Notes: generated from the sequence alone by a model not told the origin. A stretch of 64,000 nt of DNA from Virgibacillus sp. 7505 (GCF_002272135.1 NZ_NPBF01000025.1:186001-250000), one strand, 5' to 3'. Shown: positions 49,484 to 60,294, counted from the first letter of the stretch. A program made the numbers and translations.

Positions 49484-49597
49484 TTGGTTTCAGCTTCCAG
49501 TAACTTTGAAAGAATGTTTTTCCAAGTGATGCATGTAATGACGGATCAGTCTCATACTAACGAGCAGAGAAAGCAAAAGGAGACTGAACGGAATTGA
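49484..49597 (+). CDS. Possible 37-residue leader ORF coupled to the dehydrogenase gene
   Basis: AAGGGAGG at 49473-49481 precedes a TTG at 49484 by only about two bases. The frame MVSASSNFERMFFQVMHVMT and 17 more residues ends at TGA 49595-49597, overlapping the TTG start of the next gene as TTGA. The stop/start overlap suggests translational coupling, but the short spacing makes the start doubtful. Confidence 0.35.
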   Translation: MVSASSNFERMFFQVMHVMTDQSHTNEQRKQKETERN

Positions 49598-50643
49598 GCC
49601 ATGAAACCTTTGAAGAATGTACTACAAAACTTAAAAAATTAAACGATCAAGTCATTGTTATAACCGGGGCATCCAGCGGTATCGGGCTGGTAACTGCCAG
49701 CATGGCAGCAGCTAAAGGCGCGAAAGTAGTCCTAGCTGCAAGGAACGAAGCAGCGCTAAAGGAGTTAGCAGAAGAATTACTTCAGGCTGGCCACGAAGCC
49801 GTTTATATACGAGCTGACGTAGGTATGGAAGAGGAAGTAAACAAGATTGCTGAGATGGCTATAAAATCTTTTGGCCGATTCGACACATGGGTTAACAACG
49901 CGGGTGTGACCATATACGGCAACGCGATGGATGTTAGCTATCAGGATATGAAGCGACTTTTTGCGACCAATTTTTGGGGTGTTGTGTATGGATCGAGGAC
50001 AGCGGTACAGCATTATCTGGAGCGGGGAGTTCCAGGGACATTAATCAATATCGGCAGTGTTTTCGGTGATAAGGGTACATTGATTCAGTCTGTTTATGCG
50101 TCTTCGAAATTCGCCATCCACGGGTGGACTGACAGCCTGCGAATAGAGATGGAAAGAGAAGGGGCACCAGCTTCCATTACACTTATTCATCCAGGCAGAA
50201 TTGATACACCGTATACCGAGCATGCCAGAAGTTATCTCGCACATCAGCCAGTTCATAAAGGCATGATGTATCCTCCAGAAGCGGTAGCAGAAGCAATCCT
50301 ATACGCAGCGTCGCATCCGAAAAGGGATATCTATGTAGGCTCCCAGGCAAAGATGCTGCAATTTTTAGGAGCGAATTTTCCTAGGCTGACAGATAAATTA
50401 TGGGAACGTATTTCTCCTCGGACACAGTATGATGAGACCAGGAAATCTAACACTCCTGAGGAAAGTAATCTGTATCATGCTGGTTACGGAATGCACGAAC
50501 GTGGCGCAAATCTCGGATGGAAGCGAATACGAAGCATGATCGTTAAAGCGGCGAAGCACCCGGTATTGACTCGAGCTATTGTGGCTGGGATAAGTGTCTG
50601 GGCAGTGCTTAAAGTGAAACGAAATAATCAGGAGATAAATTAG
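49594..50643 (+). CDS. Short-chain dehydrogenase/reductase with C-terminal extension
   Basis: 349 residues. Cofactor motif TGASSGIG, then NNAG, catalytic Ser in NIGSVFGD and YASSK, the classical SDR set. Arg residues after the second strand (AARNE) suggest NADP preference. The last 100 residues go beyond the usual 250 and end in a single hydrophobic segment (AIVAGISVWAVLKV) that could anchor it to the membrane. Starts TTG at 49594, with AAAGGAG 11 bases upstream and coupling to a small upstream frame. Substrate unknown. Confidence 0.88.
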   Translation: MSHETFEECTTKLKKLNDQVIVITGASSGIGLVTASMAAAKGAKVVLAARNEAALKELAEELLQAGHEAVYIRADVGMEEEVNKIAEMAIKSFGRFDTWVNNAGVTIYGNAMDVSYQDMKRLFATNFWGVVYGSRTAVQHYLERGVPGTLINIGSVFGDKGTLIQSVYASSKFAIHGWTDSLRIEMEREGAPASITLIHPGRIDTPYTEHARSYLAHQPVHKGMMYPPEAVAEAILYAASHPKRDIYVGSQAKMLQFLGANFPRLTDKLWERISPRTQYDETRKSNTPEESNLYHAGYGMHERGANLGWKRIRSMIVKAAKHPVLTRAIVAGISVWAVLKVKRNNQEIN

Positions 50644-50680
50644 CCGAAATTGTAAATAAATGATAATTTGTCAATTAATC

Positions 50681-50709
50681 TTGTAATCCCATGAAAATAA
50701 CACTATAAT
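50681..50709 (+). promoter_or_regulatory. Sigma-A promoter of sstT
   Basis: TTGTAA at 50681-50686, 17-base spacer, TATAAT at 50704-50709, about 90 bases before the gene. The leader contains no hairpin I can support. Confidence 0.8.
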
Positions 50710-50798
50710 TGTTCTTATTATAAAGACAGTTGTCCTTTTAGGGTGGACTTAAACAAAACTTCTCCCTTAGTACAGCATAAGATAGTGAGGGGATTTTC

Positions 50799-52037
50799 AT
50801 GAGAAATGCTTTGAAACTGTGGAATCGGTTAAGCTTAGTGCAGCAAATTATTATTGGTCTTATTATTGGTATCATACTGGCTCTTACGATTCCGGATGCT
50901 GCACAGCCTGTCACAATATTGGGTACGTTGTTCGTCGGGGCATTAAAGGCAATTGCGCCAGTTCTGGTGCTCTTCTTAGTAACAGCGGCTATCGCCCAGC
51001 ATAAAAAAGGCAAGCAGACAAATATGAAGTCGATCATTGTGCTTTATCTTGTTGGTACATTTGCTGCTGCAGTTGTGGCAGTAGTAGCAAGCTTCATGTT
51101 CCCTGTCAGTCTGTCACTTGCCGATAGTCCGGAAGATGTCGCGGCACCAGGTGGTATTGCTGAAGTTCTGCAGACATTATTGCTGAACATAGTTGATAAT
51201 CCCGTCAATGCGATCGTAAATGCCAACTATATCGGCATCCTTGCTTGGGCCATCCTGTTCGGATTGGCGCTGCGTAATGCGTCGGATGCGACCAAGTCTG
51301 TAATTTCCAACTTGTCAGATGCTGTTTCGAAAGTAGTTACTTGGGTAATCAAGCTTGCTCCGTTAGGTATCATGGGTCTAATCTACCAATCTATCTCTGA
51401 AAACGGATTGGGATCACTGTTGAGCTACGGTAAGCTATTGGCTATCCTGCTTGGCTGTATGTTCTTTGTAGCCCTTGTGGTAAATCCGCTTATTGTTTAC
51501 CTGCTCAGCAGGCAAAATCCTTATCCGCTAGTCCTTACATGCTTGAAGGAAAGCGGGATTACAGCATTCTTCACAAGAAGTTCTGCTGCTAATATCCCGG
51601 TGAACATGAAGCTTAGCGAAAAACTAGGCCTTGATAAAGATACGTATTCTGTCTCCATACCGCTAGGCGCAACAATCAATATGGCGGGTGCAGCAGTCAC
51701 AATTTCTGTTTTGACTCTAGCTGCAGTTCATACGCTTAATATCCAAGTCGACATCTTGACTGCCATTATCCTTAGTGTTCTTGCAGCTATCAGTGCCTGT
51801 GGTGCTTCCGGCGTTGCCGGCGGATCATTGCTATTGCTTCCACTGACATGCAGTCTGTTCGGTATCCCTGCTGATGTAGCTATGCAAGTGGTAGGTGTAG
51901 GATTTATCATCGGTGTTGTACAGGATTCTGCTGAGACAGCGCTTAATTCCTCCACAGATGTCGTCTTCACAGCTGCAGCTGAATATAGGAAGAAACGGAA
52001 AGCCGATAAGAAACTAAAGATAAATCAAACAGCTTAA
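50799..52037 (+). CDS. sstT: Serine/threonine:Na+ symporter SstT
   Basis: 412 residues, DAACS (glutamate transporter) family. Membrane helices fill the protein. [19 protein letters not shown] is the serine-rich hairpin loop, [13 protein letters not shown] the NMDG-like substrate helix, and [19 protein letters not shown] the second hairpin, all as in SstT. It imports serine and threonine with sodium. GAGGGG lies 8 bases before the ATG. A sigma-A promoter and a terminator frame it as a single-gene unit. Confidence 0.94.
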   Translation: MRNALKLWNRLSLVQQIIIGLIIGIILALTIPDAAQPVTILGTLFVGALKAIAPVLVLFLVTAAIAQHKKGKQTNMKSIIVLYLVGTFAAAVVAVVASFMFPVSLSLADSPEDVAAPGGIAEVLQTLLLNIVDNPVNAIVNANYIGILAWAILFGLALRNASDATKSVISNLSDAVSKVVTWVIKLAPLGIMGLIYQSISENGLGSLLSYGKLLAILLGCMFFVALVVNPLIVYLLSRQNPYPLVLTCLKESGITAFFTRSSAANIPVNMKLSEKLGLDKDTYSVSIPLGATINMAGAAVTISVLTLAAVHTLNIQVDILTAIILSVLAAISACGASGVAGGSLLLLPLTCSLFGIPADVAMQVVGVGFIIGVVQDSAETALNSSTDVVFTAAAEYRKKRKADKKLKINQTA

Positions 52038-52040
52038 TAT

Positions 52041-52073
52041 AAAACTGCATCTTTGATAAGGTGCAGTTTTTTT
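52041..52073 (+). terminator. Terminator of sstT
   Basis: AAAACTGCATC (52041-52051) pairs with GGTGCAGTTTT (52060-52070), one wobble, then T-run. Confidence 0.9.
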
Positions 52074-52152
52074 ATTTAGAGAAATTTGCAAGATACTTCT
52101 TTGTTATAATTAGTTAAATTATGTAAAAATACTAGAATAGTGGAGAAGACAT

Positions 52153-52359
52153 ATGGTTCATATAAAAATAGTAAAGAACTCAGAAGAAACAATGCTTCAT
52201 AACCTTATGCAATTTTATATTTATGAATTTAGTAAATACAATCCCGAGATTAAGCTAGAGAAAGACTGTACTTATAAACCCTTCGATCTGAGTCGGTACT
52301 GGGAAGTGTACGAAAATAGGGTGTATGTTCAGAAGTTCCATACAAGTTCTCTCGTGTGA
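52153..52359 (+). pseudogene. Truncated GNAT acetyltransferase (N-terminal remnant)
   Basis: 68 codons. The first 50 residues (KIVKNSEETMLHNLMQFYIY, EFSKYNPEIKL and PFDLSRYWE) look like the start of a longer GNAT protein of about 150-170 residues. The frame then stops after a non-matching tail, with no acetyl-CoA motif (RxxGxG/A) and none in the next 150 bases in other frames. An extended minus-10 (TGTTATAAT at 52102-52110) is still present upstream, so it may be transcribed. Confidence 0.55.
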
Positions 52360-52514
52360 AAGTACGTATCGAAAAAAGAAAGCTATGATAATTGCTTGAG
52401 GACATGCGATCTTACGTGCCTTTTTTATTGCCTGTTTAAACTAGTGCAGTTTAAAGTAATAGATGATTTTAGGTACAATTAAAGTACAGGTTTTGGGAAG
52501 TGGAGGAGATTGTT

Positions 52515-53015
52515 TTGTTAATTAGAGAGATAAGGGTTGAAGACGCAGAGAACTTGATAAGTCTAATAAAGGAAGTTGAGAAAACCTCCGAGTTTATGCT
52601 TATGGAAGCTGGTGAAAGAAAAACCACTCCCGAACAACAACAAAAGCAACTAGAACGGATTGAAACACAAAGTAATGCAACAATATTTGTGGCTGAAGAA
52701 GAAGGCAAGTTAGTTGGATATTTATTTGCTATGGGCGGAAGCGTAAAGAGAACACAACATTCTGCTTATCTTGTTATAGGTGTACTACTAGAATATAGAG
52801 GAAAAGGGATAGGGACCAAATTATTTGATGCCGTCACTAAGTGGGCTGCAAAACATAATATAACACGATTAGAGCTAACTGCAGTTACAGAAAATACTGC
52901 TGGAGTGGCACTATACAAGAAAAGTGGATTTGATATTGAAGGAACGAAAAGAAAATCACTTGTTATAGATGGTAGGGCTTTTAATGAGTATTCTATGGCA
53001 AAACTGTTGGAATAA
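52515..53015 (+). CDS. GNAT family N-acetyltransferase
   Basis: 166 residues from a TTG at 52515, 6 bases after TGGAGGAGA (52501-52509); an upstream in-frame GTG overlaps that ribosome site and is unlikely. The acetyl-CoA pyrophosphate loop is in VIGVLLEYRGKGIGTKLF, and LTAVTENTAGVALYKKSGF, then EGTKRKSLVIDG, completes a typical RimI/PhnO-like GNAT. Substrate unknown. The DNA is AT-rich relative to fumC downstream. Confidence 0.88.
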   Translation: MLIREIRVEDAENLISLIKEVEKTSEFMLMEAGERKTTPEQQQKQLERIETQSNATIFVAEEEGKLVGYLFAMGGSVKRTQHSAYLVIGVLLEYRGKGIGTKLFDAVTKWAAKHNITRLELTAVTENTAGVALYKKSGFDIEGTKRKSLVIDGRAFNEYSMAKLLE

Positions 53016-53031
53016 GCATATAAAAGCAAGC

Positions 53032-53070
53032 CAAGAACAGTTTCTTTTTCACATAACGAAGCTGTTCTTG
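53032..53070. terminator. Hairpin between convergent GNAT and LysR genes
   Basis: CAAGAACAG (53032-53040) pairs with CTGTTCTTG (53062-53070), perfect 9 bp, 21-base loop. T-run is poor; moderate call. Confidence 0.5.
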
Positions 53071-53200
53071 TATGTCGTAATACCTAGAAAATCCCTCCTA
53101 AAGTTATTATAGCAGCTTTAAATTCCTAGTCTGCATCACTCAAATAATAAAGAATTATTGGTAACATACGTTCCAAATAATATTAACGAAAACAGGTTTT

Positions 53201-54088
53201 TCATAAATTTTCTCGGTGGAAATGCTCCACAATATATTGCTTAAACTTCTCCGCTATAGGAGATAAAAACTTTCCTTCCATACTAGCGATACCGATTGTT
53301 CGTTCACACTTTGGGGAGTTTATACGAACCTTAGCGATTTTCGTTCGATCCAAGCTTTTAACATCAGGAAGGATGGAAATGCCCATTCCTGCTCCGACGA
53401 AACCGGCAATCGTCGTTACCTCTTCGCCTTCAAACATAATTTTAGGAACAAGACCAACCTGTTCGAAGATAGAATCAATTGTTACGCGTAATGCGTAGCC
53501 CTCTTCCATTAGAATAAAGGGCTCGTCTGCAATTTCTTCTAAAGTGATGGATTCTCGATTGGCCAATGGATGATTTTTTGGGAAGAACAAGAATAGTTCC
53601 TCCTGCCATAACGTAGTCCATGCCATTTTGGATTCCATAGGGAATGATGCAAGCAGGCAGAGATCCAGGTTGCCGGATTGCAAGTTCTCCAGCAGCCAAT
53701 TCGAATGGTTTTGCTTCAAATGAAAACGGACGTGCGGATATTCCTCTTTAAATGCTGCAATTATATTAGGGACGATTGTTGTTCCGAGTGTGTGCAGAAA
53801 TCCAAGTGAAATTTCTCCTTTATCCGGGTCAAGCAAAGACTGGATTTCATCTTTTCCTTCCTGGAATTCCTTTAAGATGAGATCGACTCGTCTTAATAGT
53901 AGTTCTCCATACTTATTCAATTTAATTGTTCTGCCTTGACGGTCAAATAGCGGGGTACCAATTTGACCTTCCAGTCGAGCAATCGATCGGGAGAGAGCTG
54001 GCTGGGTAATGGACAGGATCTGAGCAGCTCTTGTGACATGCTGTTCACGTGCGAGTGTCTGGAAATATTCTAGTTGTTCCCATTCCAT
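53201..54088 (-). CDS. LysR family transcriptional regulator next to fumC
   Basis: 295 residues from the ATG at 54088 (GGAGG on the reverse strand, 8 bases upstream); an upstream in-frame start gives five extra residues and lacks spacing. The helix-turn-helix reads LAREQHVTRAAQILSITQPALSR, then SIARLEGQIGTPLFDR. The effector domain shows GFVGAGMGISILPDV, common in LysR proteins that bind small acids. It is divergent from fumC and may regulate it, but the B. subtilis citG is not known to me to have such a partner, so this is inference from position. Confidence 0.9.
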   Translation of the reverse strand: MEWEQLEYFQTLAREQHVTRAAQILSITQPALSRSIARLEGQIGTPLFDRQGRTIKLNKYGELLLRRVDLILKEFQEGKDEIQSLLDPDKGEISLGFLHTLGTTIVPNIIAAFKEEYPHVRFHLKQNHSNWLLENLQSGNLDLCLLASFPMESKMAWTTLWQEELFLFFPKNHPLANRESITLEEIADEPFILMEEGYALRVTIDSIFEQVGLVPKIMFEGEEVTTIAGFVGAGMGISILPDVKSLDRTKIAKVRINSPKCERTIGIASMEGKFLSPIAEKFKQYIVEHFHRENL

Positions 54089-54102
54089 GCTGTAAGCCTC
54101 CA

Positions 54103-54151
54103 TTTATTATGTATTACATAGAGTAATTAAAAACATATTTATTATGCATTA
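54103..54151. promoter_or_regulatory. Direct repeat in the LysR/fumC divergent region
   Basis: TTTATTATGTATTA (54103-54116) recurs as TTTATTATGCATTA (54138-54151), 13 of 14 bases, start-to-start 35 bp. The surrounding DNA is very AT-rich. Possible LysR contact sites and overlapping promoters. Confidence 0.45.
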
Positions 54152-54222
54152 TACATTATACAGTTAGAGTGTTACGATTTTTAAAGTGGTACAAAGATAT
54201 AGGAAATCTGAGGAGGATTACC

Positions 54223-55611
54223 ATGGATTATAGAATCGAAAAAGATACTTTTGGGGAAGTAAAGGTGCCGGCGGATAGATTCTGGGGTGCACAAACACAG
54301 CGAAGTAAAGAGAATTTTAAAATAGGATCAGAAAGAATGCCAGAGCGTGTAGTGAAAGCTTTCGCTATATTAAAGCGCAGTACGGCGATTGCAAATCAGC
54401 GCCTAGGAAATCTGGACAAAGAAAAAGCGGACGCTATTGTAACGGTCTGTGACGACATTCTTACAGGTAAGTACGATGACAATTTCCCGCTTGTGGTGTG
54501 GCAGACTGGAAGCGGTACGCAGTCTAATATGAACATGAATGAAGTGGTTGCAAACCTTGCTACTGCTTTGCTGAAGGAAAAAGGTTCAGATGCAATGGTT
54601 CATCCGAATGATGATGTGAACCGAAGCCAGAGTTCGAATGATACATTCCCGACAGCAATGCATGTCGCAGGCGTGCTGGCTGTTTATGAACAGCTGCTTC
54701 CTGCCGTCGATCAGCTGCGTGACACACTGAACACAAAAGCGGAAACGTTCCAAAGTATCGTGAAAATCGGCCGTACACATCTGCAGGATGCTACACCGTT
54801 AACGCTTGGCCAGGAGCTCAGTGGCTGGGTGCATATGCTGGATCGATCAAAAGAAATGATTACAGAAGCTACTGAAAAATTGCGTGCCTTAGCAATCGGT
54901 GGTACAGCTGTTGGAACGGGTATCAATGCCCACCCACAGTTTGGAGATACTGTTGCTGAAGAGATTACCAAGTTCACAGAACAAAAATTCATAAGTTCAC
55001 CGAACAAGTTCCATGCGCTAACAAGCCATGATGAGATGACATATGCCCATGGAGCATTGAAGGCACTAGCTGCCGATTTGATGAAAATCGCCAATGATGT
55101 ACGCTGGCTGGCGAGCGGTCCTCGCTGTGGCATCGGCGAAATTATCATTCCTGCAAATGAGCCGGGCAGCTCTATCATGCCTGGGAAAGTCAACCCAACT
55201 CAATGTGAAGCATTGACGATGGTGGCAGCCCAAGTTATGGGAAATGACGCAACGATCGGTTTTGCAGCAAGTCAGGGTAATTTCGAACTGAATGTATTCA
55301 AACCAGTAATCATCTATAACTTCCTGCAGTCTGTTCAGCTATTAAGCGACAGCATGGTATCCTTCCATGATAATTGTGCAGTAGGCATTGAGCCGGATGA
55401 ACAAACAATTCAGGATAATCTAACGAACTCCTTGATGCTAGTAACTGCATTAAATCCACATATCGGTTACGAGAACGCAGCGAAAATAGCTAAGCTTGCA
55501 CATAAAGAAGGACTAACACTGAAAGAAGCTGCTGTTAAGCTTGAAATGCTGACAGAAGAGCAATTTGATGAAATGGTGAGGCCTGAGGAAATGGTTAAAC
55601 CGAATATTTAA
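54223..55611 (+). CDS. fumC: Class II fumarate hydratase (fumarase C)
   Basis: 462 residues. TCA-cycle enzyme that hydrates fumarate to malate; heat-stable, iron-free class. The superfamily signature [11 protein letters not shown] is present, with [28 protein letters not shown] and [16 protein letters not shown] upstream. GAGGAGG at 54210-54216 supports the ATG at 54223; the earlier in-frame start at 54169 adds residues without homology. It shares fold and fumarate chemistry with PurB at the other end of the window. Confidence 0.96.
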   Translation: MDYRIEKDTFGEVKVPADRFWGAQTQRSKENFKIGSERMPERVVKAFAILKRSTAIANQRLGNLDKEKADAIVTVCDDILTGKYDDNFPLVVWQTGSGTQSNMNMNEVVANLATALLKEKGSDAMVHPNDDVNRSQSSNDTFPTAMHVAGVLAVYEQLLPAVDQLRDTLNTKAETFQSIVKIGRTHLQDATPLTLGQELSGWVHMLDRSKEMITEATEKLRALAIGGTAVGTGINAHPQFGDTVAEEITKFTEQKFISSPNKFHALTSHDEMTYAHGALKALAADLMKIANDVRWLASGPRCGIGEIIIPANEPGSSIMPGKVNPTQCEALTMVAAQVMGNDATIGFAASQGNFELNVFKPVIIYNFLQSVQLLSDSMVSFHDNCAVGIEPDEQTIQDNLTNSLMLVTALNPHIGYENAAKIAKLAHKEGLTLKEAAVKLEMLTEEQFDEMVRPEEMVKPNI

Positions 55612-55620
55612 TACGTAAAG

Positions 55621-55656
55621 AAGCAACCAAGCAGCTAACGCACTTGGTTGCTTTTT
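55621..55656 (+). terminator. Terminator of fumC
   Basis: AAGCAACCAAG (55621-55631) pairs with CTTGGTTGCTT (55643-55653), 11-base loop, then T-rich tail. Confidence 0.92.
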
Positions 55657-55670
55657 ATTTTCTATTAGAC

Positions 55671-56023
55671 TTATGGCATCTTGCTTATACGGAGCATGTG
55701 CTTGAGACCTTTCCAAGCAACATGCCTATGATTGTCTCCGAAACGTTGAATATGAACTGTTATGTTTTCCCATTTCGCTTGAATTATAGGATGTATTTCT
55801 GTTGTATCTGCTAGGTTGTATAAAGTATCTAAAAAATCAATTGTTTCTTTTAGCAGGTATCTATAACCGTGAGGAGGACAGAAATGACATCTGGTATAGC
55901 AGAAAAAGCCTCAGATGATGATAAGTTCATTGTTAACTCCTCATAACAATCAGCAAAATACCATTCGTTCTTCTCTAGCTCCGCCTCCCAATCTTCGAAT
56001 ACCTTCATCAATTCTCTTCTCAT
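55671..56023 (-). pseudogene. Frameshifted hypothetical protein coupled to the GntR gene
   Basis: Reverse-strand frame starting ATG at 56023, one base after the GntR stop (TAACATG), so translation is coupled. It encodes MRRELMKVFEDWEAELEKNE, then EELTMNLSSSEAF, and in the present frame runs to a stop near 55850. From an A5 run on the plus strand (55903-55907) the other frame continues with strong protein-like sequence: CHFCPPHGYRYLLKE, IIQAKWENITVHIQRFGD and a stop at 55671. One more base in the run gives about 117 residues. Function unknown; I do not recognise the family. Confidence 0.55.
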
Positions 56024-56024
56024 G

Positions 56025-56732
56025 TTACAAAGAATACCCCGTCGACTGGAAGAAGAACTGAGACTGCTCGTAATTATACGAAATTCGTGAGAAGTCAAAA
56101 GGAAGACCATTGTTCAAATAGAAGATCGTCTCCACGAATAGTTTCGGGTCACCTGCAAGAAGTCCAAGATGCTGTGCTTCATCTTCATTCAGCTTCTGGA
56201 TATGCACGTACATATCGGAAAAACCGATTTTAGCACCTAAGCCATTGCTGATGTAGTCAAAGATGGACCCGGTTGCAATCTCATTATTTAGATAGGTGAC
56301 GATTGCTTTATTGTAATAGGATTCTTCAAGACAAAGTGTTTGTCCGTTGATATAACGGATTCGTTTGACGTAATAGACGTCGTCTTCAGGATTGATTTTC
56401 AGGTTGAAGGCGACTTCTGCTGATGGTTTTCGGATTTCGAGCGCCAGCACTTTGGCAGTTATATCGAATCCGCTCAGCTCATCACTGAAGCCTTGGTTCG
56501 AGAAGCTGATGTAGCCTTTTCGGTTGCGTCGCCGTACGAAGATGCCGCTGCCGCGTACTTGATAGACAAGACCTTTTCGTTCTAGCAGGCTAAGAGCTTT
56601 GATGACGGTGCTTTTGCTGGTTTTATATTGGGACATCAAGGTTTCCAGTACAGGCAGCTTGGTGCCTTGCGGAAGATCATTCTTTTCAATATCCTGTTGA
56701 ATTTCATTGGCAATCTGCTGATATTTAAGCAT
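56025..56732 (-). CDS. GntR family regulator with UTRA domain, probable repressor of the beta-glucoside PTS
   Basis: 235 residues. The N-terminal winged helix reads QDIEKNDLPQGTKLPVLETL, then MSQYKTSKSTVIKALSLLERKG, the HutC/GntR type. The UTRA ligand domain (residues 90-230) carries KRIRYINGQTLCLEESYYN, typical of sugar-phosphate-sensing members such as TreR and GmuR. It is divergent from the PTS gene and an 18-bp palindrome fills the spacer of the PTS promoter, so I infer repression relieved by a phosphorylated beta-glucoside. AAGGAATG precedes its ATG. Confidence 0.9.
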   Translation of the reverse strand: MLKYQQIANEIQQDIEKNDLPQGTKLPVLETLMSQYKTSKSTVIKALSLLERKGLVYQVRGSGIFVRRRNRKGYISFSNQGFSDELSGFDITAKVLALEIRKPSAEVAFNLKINPEDDVYYVKRIRYINGQTLCLEESYYNKAIVTYLNNEIATGSIFDYISNGLGAKIGFSDMYVHIQKLNEDEAQHLGLLAGDPKLFVETIFYLNNGLPFDFSRISYNYEQSQFFFQSTGYSL

Positions 56733-56835
56733 AGCTACATTCCTTATTTGTTTAGATAGAGCGATTTTAGCACACTAGGCCTATAACGAAAACCCTACTC
56801 TTTTAAAATGCTCTATTAATTTTATTGGTTCACGC

Positions 56836-56864
56836 TTGATAAATTATACCGGTATAATTATAAT
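56836..56864 (+). promoter_or_regulatory. PTS promoter with GntR operator in the spacer
   Basis: TTGATA (56836-56841), 17-base spacer, TATAAT (56859-56864). The spacer is the perfect palindrome AATTATACCGGTATAATT (56842-56859, sharing one base with the minus-10). Binding there would block RNA polymerase. Confidence 0.88.
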
Positions 56865-56877
56865 GTAAGCGTATACT
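56864..56877 (+). promoter_or_regulatory. cre-like site for catabolite repression (CcpA)
   Basis: TGTAAGCGTATACT matches the B. subtilis cre consensus TGWAARCGYTWNCW at 13 of 14 positions and lies at the start of transcription just after the minus-10, a typical repressing position. Confidence 0.75.
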
Positions 56878-56899
56878 ATAAGAAAAAGAGGTGTTCCAA

Positions 56900-58798
56900 G
56901 TGGCTGAAAAGGTAAGGGATTATCCAAAACTTGCTGGAGATATATTGGAGGCTGTCGGTGGTGAAGAGAATATTGTAAATGCTACCCGCTGTGCGACACG
57001 TTTACGTTTAGTGCTGAAACGTTCGAAACCTTCTGCTAAACAACAGGTTTCAAGTTTGCCGGGAGTCATCACTGTTGTAGAAAATGGCGGTCAATTCCAA
57101 GTCGTTATCGGTCAGCATGTCGGCGAAGTATATGATGAATTTGCCAAACTCGTAAATGTTGATACTGCTGAAGCAGGTAACGAGAACAAAGGCTCAATTC
57201 TTAATCGAATCATTGCGACAATGTCAGCTGTATTTGCGCCATTCATCTATGTGCTTGCAGCGGCAGGTATTCTGCAAGGTGCACTTATTCTTATAAATTT
57301 GCTTTTTCCGAGCTTCGAAACGACAAGTACGTATCAAGTATTTAGCTTTATTTCATGGGCGCCGTTTACGTTCCTGCCGATTTTCATTGCTATTACGGCC
57401 TCTAAGCATTTCAAGACAAACACGTATATAGCAGTTGCTGCTTGTGCGGCGCTTGTCAGTCCTGATTGGGCAACGATGGCAGCAAGCATTGCAGACGGAA
57501 ACAGCATGAACTTCCTTGGGCTGCCTTTGACGGAAACGACTTATACATCATCCGTCTTGCCGCCACTATTCCTAGTCTGGATCCTTTCTTACTTGGAGCG
57601 CTTCTTGAACAAGCATATGAACGAAGTAATCCGCCCGCTGTTCGTTCCATTGATTTCTATCATAGTCATGGTTCCGCTCACGCTTGTAGCAATTGGTCCA
57701 TTGACTTCTCTTGGAGCAAACGGAATTGCAAACGGATACAATTTCTTGGCTGAGTACGCACCATGGCTTGCTGGAGCGATCATTGGTTCCTTATGGCAGG
57801 TTATCGTTATCTTTGGTGTTCACTGGGGCATCACGCCGATGGTCTTGGCAAACTTCGAGCAATACGGCCGTGATTCTTTCCAGGCTTATCAAACGATTGC
57901 GGTTATCGCACAGGTTGGTGCGGTAATTGGTGTTATTTTGAAAGCGAAAAGTAAAGAAGTTAAAAAAGTCGGTGTTTCTGCAGGTGTTACAGGTATATTC
58001 GGCATAACTGAACCAGCAATCTACGGTGTGACACTGCGATTCAAGAAACCATTTATCATTGGTTGTATATCTGGTGCAATTGGGGCAATTGCAGCAAGTT
58101 TCTTCAATCCATATTATTTCGCTTATGCTGGACTTCCGGGACCATTAACTATTGTGAATGGTATCAATGGAGACTACCCTACAAGTTTCATAGGTATTGT
58201 TATCGGTGCCGCTATCGCTATCGTGCTGCCAATCATCTTGATTCAGATTTTCGGTTTCGGTGAAGATACTGCAGCACAAGCTGACAGCAGTGTGGCAGTA
58301 GATCAGAAAGTTGGCAACGCAGAAGCCTCTGCAGCAGAAAACAATGAAGAAACGATTCATGCTCCACTAAGCGGTAAATTAGTTGCGCTGGAAGAAGTTC
58401 CGGATGAAGTGTTCAGTTCAGGAGCTATGGGGAAAGGGCTGGCAATTGAGCCTAGTGAAAATAAAGTTTACGCTCCATTTGACGGAACCATCGTTATGCT
58501 CGCACCGACAAAGCATGCGATCGGATTACGCTCTAAGTCAGGTGCAGAAGTGTTGATTCATGTAGGTCTTGATACAGTTAAGCTGGATGGCTCACCATTC
58601 ATGCTGTATGTAAAAGAGGGAGACAGTGTCAAACGAGGAGATGTGTTGAGTGAGTTTGACATTGAAGCGATTGAAGCGGCAGGAGTGCAGACAATTACGC
58701 CTATCATTGTGACCAATCCGGCTAATTACAAAGAAATCATCATTGACGAAACAGAGATTACGACACAAGGCAATGACTTGCTGACGGTTGTGAAATAG
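56900..58798 (+). CDS. bglP: PTS beta-glucoside transporter subunit IIBCA
   Basis: 632 residues from a GTG at 56900; AGAGGTG at 56888-56894 fits this start, while an in-frame GTG at 56891 overlaps it. Domains in order: EIIB with the phosphorylated Cys31 in NATRCATRLR, EIIC with about ten membrane helices and FGITEPAIYGVTL, and EIIA with His554 in EVLIHVGLDTVKLDG. It imports and phosphorylates beta-glucosides such as salicin or arbutin. It is followed 12 bases later by the 6-phospho-beta-glucosidase. The substrate range within the family is not certain. Confidence 0.92.
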   Translation: MAEKVRDYPKLAGDILEAVGGEENIVNATRCATRLRLVLKRSKPSAKQQVSSLPGVITVVENGGQFQVVIGQHVGEVYDEFAKLVNVDTAEAGNENKGSILNRIIATMSAVFAPFIYVLAAAGILQGALILINLLFPSFETTSTYQVFSFISWAPFTFLPIFIAITASKHFKTNTYIAVAACAALVSPDWATMAASIADGNSMNFLGLPLTETTYTSSVLPPLFLVWILSYLERFLNKHMNEVIRPLFVPLISIIVMVPLTLVAIGPLTSLGANGIANGYNFLAEYAPWLAGAIIGSLWQVIVIFGVHWGITPMVLANFEQYGRDSFQAYQTIAVIAQVGAVIGVILKAKSKEVKKVGVSAGVTGIFGITEPAIYGVTLRFKKPFIIGCISGAIGAIAASFFNPYYFAYAGLPGPLTIVNGINGDYPTSFIGIVIGAAIAIVLPIILIQIFGFGEDTAAQADSSVAVDQKVGNAEASAAENNEETIHAPLSGKLVALEEVPDEVFSSGAMGKGLAIEPSENKVYAPFDGTIVMLAPTKHAIGLRSKSGAEVLIHVGLDTVKLDGSPFMLYVKEGDSVKRGDVLSEFDIEAIEAAGVQTITPIIVTNPANYKEIIIDETEITTQGNDLLTVVK

Positions 58799-60250
<1,452 letters not shown>

Positions 60251-60256
60251 AACTAG

Positions 60257-60294
60257 AAAACCTTGGATGGAGAGTGCTCCTTCCAAGGTTTTTT
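60257..60294 (+). terminator. Terminator of the bgl operon
   Basis: AAAACCTTGGATGGAG (60257-60272) pairs with CTCCTTCCAAGGTTTT (60277-60292), one mismatch, then T-run. Confidence 0.92.

Noticed and set aside
52430-52455. TTTAAAC/GTTTAAA inverted repeat before the GNAT gene
   Set aside because: Seven AT-rich bases per arm can arise by chance in this AT-rich spacer.
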